Numbered from the stretch's first letter, positions 9,041 through 17,478 are shown. The stretch is DNA of 64,000 bases from Xanthobacter autotrophicus (GCF_030015065.1 NZ_JAIVFN010000009.1:1-64000); one strand, 5' to 3'. Numbers and translations: made by a program. The notes: generated from the sequence alone by a model not told the origin.

Positions 9041-10429
9041 TCAGGAGCCGGGCTTTTCCGGCCCCGCAGGCGTCTTCGCATCGCGCTTGCCCGTGGCCGG
9101 CGCCTTGAAGCCTTTTGCAGGCATCTTCGCCGGCGTCACCTTCCGTGCGGCCGGCGCCTTCTTGGCTGCCGGAACCTTCTTCGCCGATGTCGCCTTCTTG
9201 GCGGGTGCCGCCTTCCTTTCCGGCAGCCGCACCGCCGCTTTCGCTGCGGGCTTGGTGACGGATTTGGCACCGGCCTCCGCTTTCCTGACCACGGCCGCCT
9301 TGCGGATCGGCCGGGGCCGCGGCAGGGCCTTGAAAGGCTCGGCGGCCGGCGGCAGCGTCTGTGGCGGCTCTCGGGATGTGTCGCCCTGGGACGACGTGTC
9401 GGGAGGCGTCAGATCCTGACCGGACCCGACGGCCTTGCCGCCCTTGCCCTTCATCGCCGTCTTCGCGCCGGGCGCATTGGCGGCATCCGCATCTGCCGCG
9501 ACGCAATGCGCTTCCGCCCCAGTCGCCTCCGCCACCTTGCGCCCCTTCGGAGCCTTCCCGGTCTTGGCCTTCTCTGGCTTGGCCTTCCCGGGTTTGGCCT
9601 TCTCTAACTTGGCCTTCTCGATCTCGGCCTTTTCCGGCTTGGCCTTTGTGGCCTTCCCCTTGTCGGACTTCGCCTTCCCGCCAGTGTCCGGTGCAGCCGC
9701 CGGCTCCGCGGCGGCCACGCCGGACCGGGCGACGGCATCCGGTACAGGCGCGGCGGCCTTCGGCCTGGCCTTCACGGGCTTCTGCCTGGCGGGCCTCGCC
9801 TTCGCCGACGGGTCCTGTTGCGACGTGTCTTGTGGCGCCGGGGCTTGCGCGGGAGGCGCCTCGACCTGCCCGGCGGCGGGCGGTGCGCGCTCCGGCTGTT
9901 CCTTCGACGCAGCCTTTTCCCGCCCCTTCTGCTCGGCCTCCAGCTGTTTGGCCGCCCACCTGCGGGCCATGATCTCGCCGAAGCTCCGGATCAGCTCGGA
10001 AAGATCCTCTTCCTGGACCGCGGCGGCGGCGCTGTCGATGGAGAACCAGAAGCCGTAGCGCTGGAAGCGCTCGGGCCACTTTTCCAGCAGCCGCTTCACC
10101 TTGAGCGGAAACACCAGCACGTCGCACAGCACCGAGCGCGTGCCGAGCCGCTTCTCGTAGGTGTACAGGCCCAGCGGCTCGCGGGACACGACCCCCACCA
10201 GCCCGGCCTCTTCATAGGCTTCGCGCGCCGCGGTCTTGGGCGGGGACAGGCCCTTCATGGGCCAGCCCTTGGGGATCACCCAGCGGCGGGTCTCGCGGGA
10301 GGTGATGAGGCGGATCTGCACCTCGCCGTCGCGCCGCACGCGATACGGCAGGGCAGCATACTGCACCCGCCGGCCGGATGGCCCGCCGGTTGCGACCGGA
10401 AGCGCTGGCCATCCCCAGGGAGGCGACAT
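9041..10429 (-). CDS. Nudix hydrolase-domain protein with long histone-H1-like Lys/Ala/Pro tail
   Basis: A 462-residue protein. Residues about 20-150 form a Nudix domain of the diphosphoinositol-polyphosphate/diadenosine type (AALPYR start, GW-PKG, and Nudix core REAYEEAG at 69-76). The canonical Glu of the GX5E half is replaced by Leu61. Residues 170-462 are low complexity and strongly basic: repeated EKAK/PGKAK units near 270-300 and PAKKA/SAKK units near 415-450, like bacterial histone-H1-like proteins. The tail suggests binding to nucleic acid or another polyanion. Catalysis on a nucleotide or inositol pyrophosphate is a family-based guess. Confidence 0.82.
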   Translation of the reverse strand: MSPPWGWPALPVATGGPSGRRVQYAALPYRVRRDGEVQIRLITSRETRRWVIPKGWPMKGLSPPKTAAREAYEEAGLVGVVSREPLGLYTYEKRLGTRSVLCDVLVFPLKVKRLLEKWPERFQRYGFWFSIDSAAAAVQEEDLSELIRSFGEIMARRWAAKQLEAEQKGREKAASKEQPERAPPAAGQVEAPPAQAPAPQDTSQQDPSAKARPARQKPVKARPKAAAPVPDAVARSGVAAAEPAAAPDTGGKAKSDKGKATKAKPEKAEIEKAKLEKAKPGKAKPEKAKTGKAPKGRKVAEATGAEAHCVAADADAANAPGAKTAMKGKGGKAVGSGQDLTPPDTSSQGDTSREPPQTLPPAAEPFKALPRPRPIRKAAVVRKAEAGAKSVTKPAAKAAVRLPERKAAPAKKATSAKKVPAAKKAPAARKVTPAKMPAKGFKAPATGKRDAKTPAGPEKPGS

Positions 10430-10651
10430 GAGCGGTCCTGCGGCAAACCCGAAGGCTGATCAAGAAAACCCGACGAAACACGCAACCAGCTGCGCCGAAC
10501 GCGCGCCCGAATCGGTCACCCTTTCTGATCTATCACAGCGCCGGAAGCGGGCAAGCGCCCGCCCTGCAAAGCCGGGCCGGTGCTGCGGCACCGGGTCTCG
10601 ACCGGAGGCGACCGGAAGCGTCCGGGGGCCTCGGCCCTCTCGCCTGCACGC

Positions 10652-11407
10652 CTACATGGGCTCGATCTCGTAGACCATCAGGGTGCGGGCGCGCACCTCG
10701 ATCTCGCCCGCCTCCACCGGCACCGACATGCGGGCCGCATCGGCCTTCATCATCATGGGCACCGGCGGCAGCGGGCCGCCGCCCTGCGTCTCGGGCTGGA
10801 TCGACACGATGCGGGTCAGCCGCACGCCGGCGGCGGCGGCAAGCGCCTTCGCCTGGTCCATGGCGTCCTTGACCGCCGCGCTCCGCGCCTCGCGGTCGAG
10901 CTGGCCCGGCTCGGCGAGGGCGAAGGACAGGCCCGACGCCTGGTTGGCGCCCGACTGCACCACCTTGTCCAGCAGCGCCCCCAGCCTGGCGAGGTCGCGC
11001 ACGGTGACGCGCACGGAATTGCGCACCTCGAAGCCGATCAGCTTGGGCGCCTCGCGCGAGCCCTGCTGGGGAAAGGAATATTGCGGCTGGATGGAGAAGT
11101 TCGCGGTGGCGATGTCCCGCGGCTCGATGCCGGCGGCCTTGAGGGCCGCGATCACCTCCGTCACCGCCTTGGAATTGGCGGCGAGGGCGTCATCGGCGGT
11201 CTTGGCGCTGGTCATGGTGCCGGTGGTGAGGACCGCCATGTCCGGCGGCGCGGACAGGCGCGCCTCGCCCACCACGGTCAGTGTCGCGGCCGCCGCGGCG
11301 GGCCCGCCCGCGAGCAGCAGGGTGGCCACCGCCGCCGCCACGGCGTGGGCGACCACGCGGCGCGGAGCGCGGATGACGGACGCCGGACCGGACCGAGCGA
11401 GGAGCAT
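10652..11407 (-). CDS. Secreted SIMPL (DUF541) domain protein
   Basis: A 251-residue exported protein with a signal peptide (about residues 1-37, ending AAAAA) and a SIMPL domain. The start of the domain (TLTVVGEARLSAPPD) and the GFEVRNSVRVTVRDL strand are typical. Family members are periplasmic or outer-membrane proteins of unclear function, some linked to stress or periplasmic protein quality. ATG 11407 is chosen because a GAAGGA ribosome site lies upstream and it gives a clean signal peptide. Confidence 0.88.
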   Translation of the reverse strand: MLLARSGPASVIRAPRRVVAHAVAAAVATLLLAGGPAAAAATLTVVGEARLSAPPDMAVLTTGTMTSAKTADDALAANSKAVTEVIAALKAAGIEPRDIATANFSIQPQYSFPQQGSREAPKLIGFEVRNSVRVTVRDLARLGALLDKVVQSGANQASGLSFALAEPGQLDREARSAAVKDAMDQAKALAAAAGVRLTRIVSIQPETQGGGPLPPVPMMMKADAARMSVPVEAGEIEVRARTLMVYEIEPM

Positions 11408-11632
11408 GTGCGTTTCCTTCGGGCTGTTGCATGGCGCGGCCCGCCTGGGCCTTCGGGCGGGAGACGACGCTGCGAACGCGGCGCCATTGCGGCGGCGCGC
11501 GGCGTGCCTTGCCGCCATCCACGCGTTTTGCGCCCGTCCACGCCCGGCGCGCGCGCTCCCCTGTTGTTCGCCGACGACGGGATTGCTAGACGAGGAGCCG
11601 CAACCCGGCGGCGGCCTCCGCCTCGGCCCCGG

Positions 11633-11708
11633 GGGCCTGTAGCTCAATGGTTAGAGCTGACCGCTCATAACGGTCTGGTTGCAGGTTCGAGTCCTGCCGG
11701 GCCCACCA
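11633..11708 (+). tRNA. tRNA-Ile2 (CAU anticodon, lysidine type)
   Basis: A 76-nt cloverleaf with acceptor GGGCCTG pairing CGGGCCC, discriminator A and encoded CCA. The anticodon arm is GACCG-CTCATAA-CGGTC, so the anticodon is CAU. The sequence matches the alphaproteobacterial tRNA-Ile(k2CAU) form rather than the elongator Met form, which I infer from the GGGCCTG acceptor. A tyrosine-integrase scrap begins about 175 bp downstream, making this the probable integration site of the following island. Confidence 0.85.
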
Positions 11709-11883
11709 TTTCCAGCGCCGCCGAGGTTCGCTCCGGGTCGCCGAGGCCCGGAAAGATCGTACGATATCAGGTAGTTGGAGCCAGAAAGCCGTCATCCGCG
11801 TTCGCTTGAGCTCGTTGGCATCCGGGAAATTTGTTGGCATTTGTGTTGGTATCGAAAACACGGCATTGGCCAGATACCAACAC

Positions 11884-11985
11884 ATGCCCCTATCCGACAT
11901 CGCCGTCCGCAACGCCAAGGGCCGGGACAAGGCGTTCAAGCTCTATCGTCACGCAGGCGTTCTGCTCAGCCTTGCCGGTCAGCTA
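11884..11985 (+). pseudogene. Tyrosine integrase, N-terminal remnant
   Basis: Only the first 30 or so residues are left. The start MPLSDIAVRNAKGRDKAFKLY is the hallmark opening of the DUF4102-type phage/island integrase arm-binding domain. After KLYRHAG the reading no longer resembles an integrase, and another reading frame takes over at about 11996. Its position just after a tRNA gene, in the same direction, is the usual place for an island integrase. Confidence 0.7.
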
Positions 11986-11995
11986 CCAGCGGAGC

Positions 11996-12286
11996 GTGCC
12001 CACGGCGCTCTGGTCAACTTTCGCCCGGCTGGTGCTGGAGGCTGCCTACGAGGCGACGCTGCTGGCCGCGATGGAGAACCTCGGGCGCGGCGGATCGGCG
12101 AGGGTGTACCTGACCCGGCTCGGGGGCGGCGCCTTCGGCAACGACGACCGATGGATCAACGACGCCATCCTGCGCGCGCTGGAGCTGGCGAGGAACTGGC
12201 CGCTGGACGTGCGCATCGTCGTGCGGGACATGGGTGCGGCCGAGAGCCTGCGGTCCGGGTTGCGGGAGCGGGGACTGGCTTCATAG
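11996..12286 (+). pseudogene. C-terminal fragment resembling a macro-domain protein
   Basis: About 96 residues in good coding style, with the segment RVYLTRLGGGAFGNDDRW followed by an amphipathic helix and a strand ending LDVRIVVRD. The LGGGAFGN turn is reminiscent of macro-domain (ADP-ribose-binding/PARG-like) proteins. This is recognition from memory and not certain. The N-terminal part is missing: the frame joins directly to the integrase remnant with a frame change, so this is probably a deletion junction. It is convergent with the Xre gene at 12298. Confidence 0.5.
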
Positions 12287-12297
12287 CGGCGCCGGCG

Positions 12298-12576
12298 TTA
12301 CTCGGCCGGAACCGCGCGCACCTCTTCGAGCACGCCCAAGGGATCGAAGCTGATGGCATCGGCCAGGGCCAGGAACTCGATCACGTCGATGCGTCGCTCG
12401 TTGCGCTCGATGTCGGCGATGTAGGATTGGGGCCGGCCGAGCTTCTCTGCCACCGCCGCCTGGGACAGGCCGGCCGCCTTGCGGGCCTCGGTCACCAATT
12501 GGCGCAGACGGGCATAGCGGGGCTGGCGGAGGTCACGCGGCACATCGGGCTTCCGATTGAGACAGCGGCCGACCAA
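12298..12576 (-). CDS. Xre-family helix-turn-helix regulator
   Basis: A small protein (92 residues from TTG 12576, or 81 from GTG 12543). A classic Cro/CI helix-turn-helix occupies about residues 27-80 ([20 protein letters not shown], then [25 protein letters not shown]). A C-terminal tail follows. Neither start has a strong ribosome site. It sits in the decayed island with no intact partner beside it, so it could be an orphan antitoxin or phage-type repressor. Confidence 0.75.
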   Translation of the reverse strand: MVGRCLNRKPDVPRDLRQPRYARLRQLVTEARKAAGLSQAAVAEKLGRPQSYIADIERNERRIDVIEFLALADAISFDPLGVLEEVRAVPAE

Positions 12577-12837
12577 CTAATCGGATTTTCAGATAATCGA
12601 GATTTCAGATAAAGTGCCGCATTGCGCGCCTGGCGCCTCGTCTCCAAGTTGCAGTGCCGCAGCGTAAAAAGCATGCGGGAAGGAGCGCCGAACTCATCCC
12701 ATGGGCACCAACGGCAGTCATGCGACATCGGAGGACGGGCGCTTCAGCAAGGTCATCGCGGCCATGAAGCTGGCGCGGGATCTCGCCGGAACCTCCATCG
12801 GCTGGAGGGGCCACGTGGGGAGGGATCATGACCGCCA

Positions 12838-13350
12838 TCATGCATCCTCCCGTTTCATGGAAAAGCGAACAGCCCGGTCCCTCCAGCCAGCGTCGATCCA
12901 GTGGAGACGGTTGGCGAACGATGCCGGACACGGCCGGAGCTCCTCGTCGATCGCGGCAACCTCGTCGATCCAGGCCCTGCCAAACCCGAGGTCCACGCTC
13001 AACTCGACATTGGATGCTTCGTGGACGGCAGCCCCACAATGCCTCGCCACGAGGCCCGTGAGCCGGTTGCCAGCGGAGATGTGCAGCGCACGCAGCTCAC
13101 GGATCGCGTTCCAGCATTCTGCCCAGTCCCGATCGCCGTAGGATCTCGTCGGGTAGGCCCGGGTGATGGCGTGGATGTCGTCCTCCGTCCTGGGACCTAT
13201 CAGGTTCTTGCCGAACATCCAGGACCGGAGCGTCTGAATGTTCCGGTGAAGGCCAACCTGCGCCAGCTTGCGGCTGAGCCATTGTCGCGTGGCGGAGTTT
13301 TCCACACGGTCGTCGGCTCGTTGCGCTTTTCTCGCTTGCGCGGTCTTGCA
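12838..13350 (-). pseudogene. C-terminal fragment of an unrecognised island protein
   Basis: The last roughly 150 residues of an acidic, helical protein with good codon use (motifs such as LRSWMFGKNLIGPRTEDDI and NAIRELRALHISAGNRLTGL). I do not recognise the family with confidence. Upstream, toward 13450, the frame stays open but loses protein character just before the tRNA-Arg gene, which suggests the 5' part was deleted. The pattern of a long protein reduced to its tail recurs across this island. Confidence 0.45.
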
Positions 13351-13457
13351 TGGGCCAAAGAAAGGGAGTAGCTGACGGGTCCTCGCGGCGCTCCTACGCC
13401 GCGACGCCCCGGAAGGGCTTCCCTTCCAGACCGGTTCCCACCGGTTTCGGGCAAGAG

Positions 13458-13534
13458 GCGCCGGTAGCTCAGCTGGATAGAGCACCAGACTACGAATCTG
13501 GGGGTCGGGAGTTCGAATCTTCCCCGGCGCGCCA
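13458..13534 (+). tRNA. tRNA-Arg (ACG anticodon)
   Basis: A 77-nt cloverleaf with acceptor GCGCCGG pairing CCGGCGC, discriminator G and encoded CCA. The anticodon loop is CTACGAA, so the anticodon is ACG (read as ICG). The T-arm has one G-U pair. It lies 1.75 kb after the tRNA-Ile2 gene, between a gene fragment and a recombinase. Confidence 0.93.
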
Positions 13535-13652
13535 TCAAATCAAAGACAATAAAATCGTTTTTGGCTTTTCCGGTTTCCCGCGTGGATCTGGAATTTGTCG
13601 TTGTCGCCACCGTGTCGCCACCGCGAAGGGGATGCCCGGGCGGTGCTCGCGC

Positions 13653-14237
13653 TCATGCGGTGGCGGTTTCCGCTGCACCCTGAATGATTCGGTAAACCGA
13701 GGCCCGGCCGATGCCGAGGGCCTTGGCGATTTCAGTGGGCGTCTTGCCCTCGGCGTGCAGCTTCAGGGCGTCCGTGGCCTTCGCGCGCGCGGTGGGCTTC
13801 CGCCCCGTGTACTTTCCTTCCGCCTTGGCCTTGGCGATGCCCTCGCGCTGTCTCTCCAACATCATTTCGCGTTCAAACTGGGCAAAGCCGGCGAAGATCG
13901 TCAGAATCAGCCGCCCGGTGGCGCTGCGGGTGTCGACAGTCTCCCCGCCAAGGTTCAGCACCCGGAGCCCGACACCCTTCGCGTCCAGGCCGCGCACGAT
14001 GTCCCATAGGTTAATTGTGGATCGGGCGAGCCGGTCAATTTTGGTGATGACGAGGGTGTCGCCCTCACGCACGTAATCGAGCGCCTGGCGAAGCACCGCC
14101 CGCTCGCTCACGGCGGAGGCGCGTTCTAGATAGACTTTGGCGCACCCGGCCGCCGTGAGGTCGCGGCGCTGTGCCTCGAGGCCTGCCTCCTGCTCGGTGG
14201 TGGAACTCCGCCCGTATCCTATGAGCGCGCCCGACAT
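13653..14237 (-). CDS. Serine recombinase (resolvase/invertase family)
   Basis: A 194-residue small serine recombinase that would cut and rejoin DNA at a res or inversion site. The catalytic region is GYGRSSTTEQ (nucleophile Ser12). The dimerisation helix is around residues 100-135 (ATGRLILTIFAGFAQFEREMMLERQREG), and a C-terminal Hin/resolvase helix-turn-helix ends in KALGIGRASVYRII. The length is normal for the family and the gene looks intact. ATG 14237 follows a GGGGCGGGAC ribosome-site region. No companion transposase of the Tn3 class is present. Confidence 0.92.
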   Translation of the reverse strand: MSGALIGYGRSSTTEQEAGLEAQRRDLTAAGCAKVYLERASAVSERAVLRQALDYVREGDTLVITKIDRLARSTINLWDIVRGLDAKGVGLRVLNLGGETVDTRSATGRLILTIFAGFAQFEREMMLERQREGIAKAKAEGKYTGRKPTARAKATDALKLHAEGKTPTEIAKALGIGRASVYRIIQGAAETATA

Positions 14238-14315
14238 TGTCCCGCCCCAGCCCAAATGTGTCCGTTAGGGTCTAAAGATTGAACGTCATGGCGTCCGAAA
14301 TGTCAATATCATCCT

Positions 14316-14348
14316 ATTGGACGCACCTTGAGTGAGGGTGCGTCCAAT
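14316..14348. repeat. Perfect 12-bp inverted repeat upstream of the recombinase gene
   Basis: ATTGGACGCACC at 14316-14327 and its exact complement at 14337-14348, with a 9-bp spacer. It lies 79 bp upstream of the recombinase start. Possible roles are a res/crossover or operator site for the recombinase, or a hairpin terminator; it has no T tract. Confidence 0.7.
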
Positions 14349-14434
14349 GGACCTTGCCCTATTTGACGCGTTCGGCGCGGCGGCGGGGCATGCTGAAGCA
14401 TCAATCCGCCGGGAAGTGCGGCGCGGCGGTTCGT

Positions 14435-14620
14435 TTACTCCGGGATGATGGAATTGGCGTCGCGGTTCACGACGATGCGGGCGATCTTGCGCCACCGCTT
14501 GATGTACCGCCGCTTGATTCTGCGCATCTCGCCGGGCCGCCACCGCATCAGACGGCGGGCACGGCGGCTGAATACGTCGCGCTTGTCTCCGCCCGCTGTT
14601 CCTCGCGATCCCATGGCCAT
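14435..14620 (-). CDS. Small, very basic protein of unknown function
   Basis: A 61-residue protein with about 18 Arg/Lys, mostly between residues 13 and 52, and an alternation of Trp and Arg (RRLMRWRPGEMRR then KRWRKIARI). A strong AGGAGGGG ribosome site stands at a good distance from ATG 14620 (a second ATG is at 14614), so it is likely translated. The composition suggests nucleic-acid binding. I do not recognise a family. Confidence 0.55.
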   Translation of the reverse strand: MAMGSRGTAGGDKRDVFSRRARRLMRWRPGEMRRIKRRYIKRWRKIARIVVNRDANSIIPE

Positions 14621-14868
14621 GTCGCGCCCCTCCTGCCGCCATCATACCGTCGAGCGCCGGAACTGCGACGGTACGGCCTGGTTCAGCGCGGCGCCCGCAA
14701 TGAAAGCCCCGTGGCGGGTTGCTCCATAGCACTTGATGCTATGGCCCTGTTCATCCAGAATTGTCACGCATGGGCGCCGCGTGTGCCCCTCGGCCCTGTC
14801 AATGTCCACAGACGGGGGTTCGGGATCGCCGCAACGGTGGATCATCCTGTTTCAAGGATACCGTTGCC

Positions 14869-15093
14869 ATGCCTTCAGAAGAGGCGCGGGAAGCCCGCGC
14901 GCGTCGAGCGCTCGCAAAGGGTGGCTTCCGCATGTTCAAGACGCCAGCGCGCTCCTGGCGGCGCGCCGAGCACGGCGTCGGCTACATGATCGTTGACACA
15001 TCGACGAACACAGTCGTTTCCGGCTGCATCGGGCGGCTCTATAGCGACTGCCTGGATGATGTGGAGACCTTCTTGTCGGCCCCACGCTCCTAG
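14869..15093 (+). CDS. Small conserved-type hypothetical protein
   Basis: A 74-residue protein. The N-terminal helix is charged (SEEAREARARRALAKGG). A beta-rich half follows, with the pattern GYMIVDTSTNTVVSG then LDDVETFL. It resembles short hyphomicrobial proteins of the type 'ARRAA..G..LVDP..N.VV.G....L..DV', whose function is not known. The upstream ribosome site is weak (AAGGATA). A strong terminator follows at 15135. Confidence 0.5.
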   Translation: MPSEEAREARARRALAKGGFRMFKTPARSWRRAEHGVGYMIVDTSTNTVVSGCIGRLYSDCLDDVETFLSAPRS

Positions 15094-15134
15094 CGCCTGA
15101 TGGCGGCCCCTTCGGGCGCTGGCCGGCATACGAA

Positions 15135-15163
15135 AAAGCCCCGCGATGCTGTCGCGGGGCTTT
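15135..15163. terminator. Strong bidirectional terminator
   Basis: Perfect 12-bp arms (AAAGCCCCGCGA and its complement) around a 5-nt loop, flanked by A and T runs on both sides. It lies between two convergent genes and would serve both. Confidence 0.85.
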
Positions 15164-15195
15164 GGTCGTGAGCGGAGGGGTTTGCGCCGTCTCGG

Positions 15196-15813
15196 TCATT
15201 CCTTGAACTGCTGGCCGGGCTGCAAGCGCAGCAGGTCGGCCTTGATGCTCGCGAGCAGCAGGACTTCCCGGCTGTCCGACCACAGGGTGGGTTCGTTGTC
15301 GAACGTCATGTAGTGCTCGAGGATGCCGATCATGCGGAACACGTCCCGCGCGTCCGCCGCGGGTGTTGCCATGATCGCCCGGGCAAGGTCGCCATCGCGG
15401 TCCCCTTCCTCGTCGTCATCATCGGCGCCGGCTTCGACGGCCGCGACCTGGGCGCGAGCGGAAAGCCATTCAGCATAAAGGCTCGGGATCGTCTTCGGCA
15501 TAGCGTGGGCGCCCTGGGTGTGTGCTGTGGTGGGGAAGAGGCGGCAGAGGTCCGCCACGATGGCCACGCAGTGGCGGCGCTCCAACTGCTCGAATTCCTC
15601 GAGCTGGGCGGCGAGATAGTCGGCCTTCAAGCCGAGGTCGGCCGGGATGGCGGCGGGCGTCGCCATGAGGCGATTATCGCTCTCCCAAATCCGGGCAAGA
15701 ACGGCGTCAGCTACCGTCTCGCTGTCTTCGTTCCCCGGCTCTGCCGCCATGGCTGCTTCGGCGGCGGCATAGGAAAGCCGCAGGGCTTCGCGTTCAGCCT
15801 TGAGCAGAATGAA
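15196..15813 (-). pseudogene. Hypothetical protein, 5' end lost at the transposase junction
   Basis: The largest clean reading from an internal ATG (15750) gives 184 residues. The coding frame, however, continues upstream without a stop (LLKAEREALRLSYAAAEAAM) to about 15813, where it runs into the IS5-type sequence. The N-terminus is therefore missing. The protein is acidic, with an Asp/Glu block around residue 109, and has no family I recognise. It is probably an island cargo gene. Confidence 0.6.
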
Positions 15814-16524
15814 CGCGGGTGAGAGCCGACCCTGGACGCAGTGGCGGCGGCAATCGTCGCTTTATCGAAGCGGTGCTTTGGATCGCGCGGACCGGCAGTC
15901 CGTGGCGTGATCTGCCGGCTATGTTCGGCAACTGGAGCACGGCGTTCCGGCGCTACAGCGACTGGCGCAAAGCCGATGTTTTCGTGAGGCTTTTCGAAGC
16001 CTGCTCGGAAGAGCCGGATATGGAATACGCCATGGTCGATGCCACGATCGTCAAAGTCCACCGCCATGGGCAGGGCGCAAAAGGGGGACTCAAAGCCAAG
16101 CCATAGGCCGCTCCAAAGGCGGCATGACGACCAAAATTCTCGCTCTGACCGATGCGCTCGGCAACCTCGTGCGCTTCGAACTCCTGCCGGGCCATCGCTT
16201 CGACACGGTGGGCGTCGAGCCACTGATCGAAGGTGTCGATTTCGGCGGTCTGATCGCCGACAAGGCTTTCGACAGCAACTGGATCGTCGACGATCTCAAC
16301 GCCCGCAGCGCCAAGATCGTCATCTCACAGCATCCACGGCGCAAAGCGCCACTGCCTCTCGACCGCGAACTCTACAAGTGGCGCCATCTCATCGAGAACT
16401 TCTTCTGCAATCTCAAAGAGTTCAAACGCATCGCCATGCGAGCCGACAAACCCGACCAAAGCTTCTCAGCAATGATCTACCTTGTCGCCACAGTTATCAA
16501 TTCTCGATGAATCCCCACAGGCCT
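15814..16524 (+). mobile_element. IS5-family (IS427-group) insertion sequence, left end missing
   Basis: Contains a two-frame DDE transposase and, after it, a GAATCCCCACAGGCC right-end sequence (about 16508-16523) like the terminal repeats of this group. On the left, the transposase frame has a stop at 15810-15812. The roughly 25-residue N-terminal start and left inverted repeat are absent, and the flanking gene is also truncated here. The element is therefore a remnant and probably immobile. Confidence 0.8.
15819..16510 (+). pseudogene. IS5/IS427-type transposase in two frames, N-terminally truncated
   Basis: The first frame (15819-16106) carries the DDE N-terminal part, RFIEAVLWIARTGSPWRDLP to AMVDATIVKVHRHG, with the first Asp in MVDAT. 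The second frame (about 16088-16510) carries LIADKAFDSNW (second Asp) and the HLIENFFCNLKEFKRI region with the Glu. The frames join at an A4G5 run (16079-16087). A -1 slip there gives GGTQSQAIGRSKGG, the expected junction for this group, so the frame change looks like normal programmed frameshifting rather than decay. The missing N-terminus makes the gene non-functional in my reading. Confidence 0.8.
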
Positions 16525-17116
16525 TAGTCTGGGGCGGAAAGATTCTTGCCGTGGTGAAGGCTCATCATCTCGTGTGCCGAGCTTGAACGCTACCTTTATC
16601 CCACTGGCGGCCGCCTCGAGTTGGCGGGGCGTGCGTCTTGTGCGACAGGTCAACTGCTCAAGAGTTCAATTCAAATATAATTTTAATATTACTGTTCATC
16701 GGAGGGTCTCCGTTCGTCAACGGAATCCGGTCCGGCCTGTGGTCGCGATCCAGATCGGGCCAAATACTGACATCCCTGGTGATCACGACCAACACAGCCC
16801 CCTATAGGTTCGGCTCCTTTGCCATTCGGGTCCTTATCGCGACGATCGCCGGGCCTGCTTCAGCCAACATGCGGCATCGGTGTCGGCCGGCGCGAGAGGG
16901 GTGATCTCCTCCACCCATGTGATGGTCATTTCGCGATTCTGCAGACTCAATATACGAAGCAGTCTTGCGCCTCGGTGCGCGGCAGGCATCGGGTAGTGAA
17001 CCTGTGCGTGAGCCGACGCCCCGACTGAGGCCTGCTTTGATCCCGAAGGGTGACCCGACAATGGAAAGGACCAAGAGCGAGCATTCGGGACCTGCCGGGG
17101 CAGGTCACGGCCCAGG
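16525..17116. other. Island segment with no recognisable gene
   Basis: About 590 bp between the IS remnant and a large palindrome. It has an AT-rich patch near 16665-16700, unusual for this window, and several short open frames without family resemblance or ribosome sites. It probably consists of decayed island DNA. Confidence 0.5.
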
Positions 17117-17204
17117 TGACGAGCCCCGTCCATGACAGCCCGACGGGCGCCCTGCGGGATGAGGAGATGGGTGCCCGTCGGGCTGTCATGGACCCGGCTC
17201 GTCA
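17117..17204. repeat. Large imperfect palindrome, 34-bp arms, beside the trbI remnant
   Basis: The arm at 17117-17150 is complementary to 17171-17204 with about three mismatches; the loop is 20 bp. The core CATGACAGCCCGACGGGC is exact on both sides. It sits immediately before the start of the trbI fragment. It could form a large hairpin or cruciform; a terminator, a recombination scar or part of a transfer origin are possible. Confidence 0.75.
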
Positions 17205-17211
17205 TGACTAC

Positions 17212-17478
17212 CATTGGGGCCAGCTTGTCCGCGCCGCCTTACTTTCGACCCTGCTCGGCATCGGCACCGAGATCGGCGCCGGCGACGACGAGAACGAGAT
17301 CGCCAAGGCGATCCGCGAGAGCAGCCAGGACACCGCCTCCGACGTCGGCCAGCAGCTCGTCCGCCGCCAGCTCAACATCCAGCCGACCCTCACTATCCGG
17401 CCCGGCTTCCCCGTGCGGGTCCTCGTCAACCGCGATTTGGTGATGAAGCCCTACGGCGCCGCAAAGGAACGTTCATGA
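17212..17478 (+). pseudogene. trbI: TrbI conjugation protein, C-terminal remnant
   Basis: About 88 residues matching the end of TrbI/VirB10, the channel protein of conjugative type IV secretion. The segments LLGIGTEIGAGDDENEIAKA, RRQLNIQPTLTIRPGFPVRV and NRDLVMKPYG are the conserved C-terminus. The rest of the gene (normally over 350 residues) and all other trb genes are missing. It overlaps the next gene by ATGA, keeping the normal ICE gene order. Confidence 0.85.

Noticed and set aside
10428-10673. An 81-codon plus-strand frame with AGGGAGG before ATG 10428
   Set aside because: It has an attractive ribosome site, but the start overlaps the Nudix start on the other strand and the tail runs into the SIMPL gene; no family resemblance. 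It could be a real leader peptide, but I cannot support it.
11633-11708. Elongator tRNA-Met for the CAU-anticodon tRNA
   Set aside because: The GGGCCTG acceptor and GACCG anticodon stem are those of the lysidine-modified tRNA-Ile2; elongator Met tRNAs in this group usually begin GGCGGGG.
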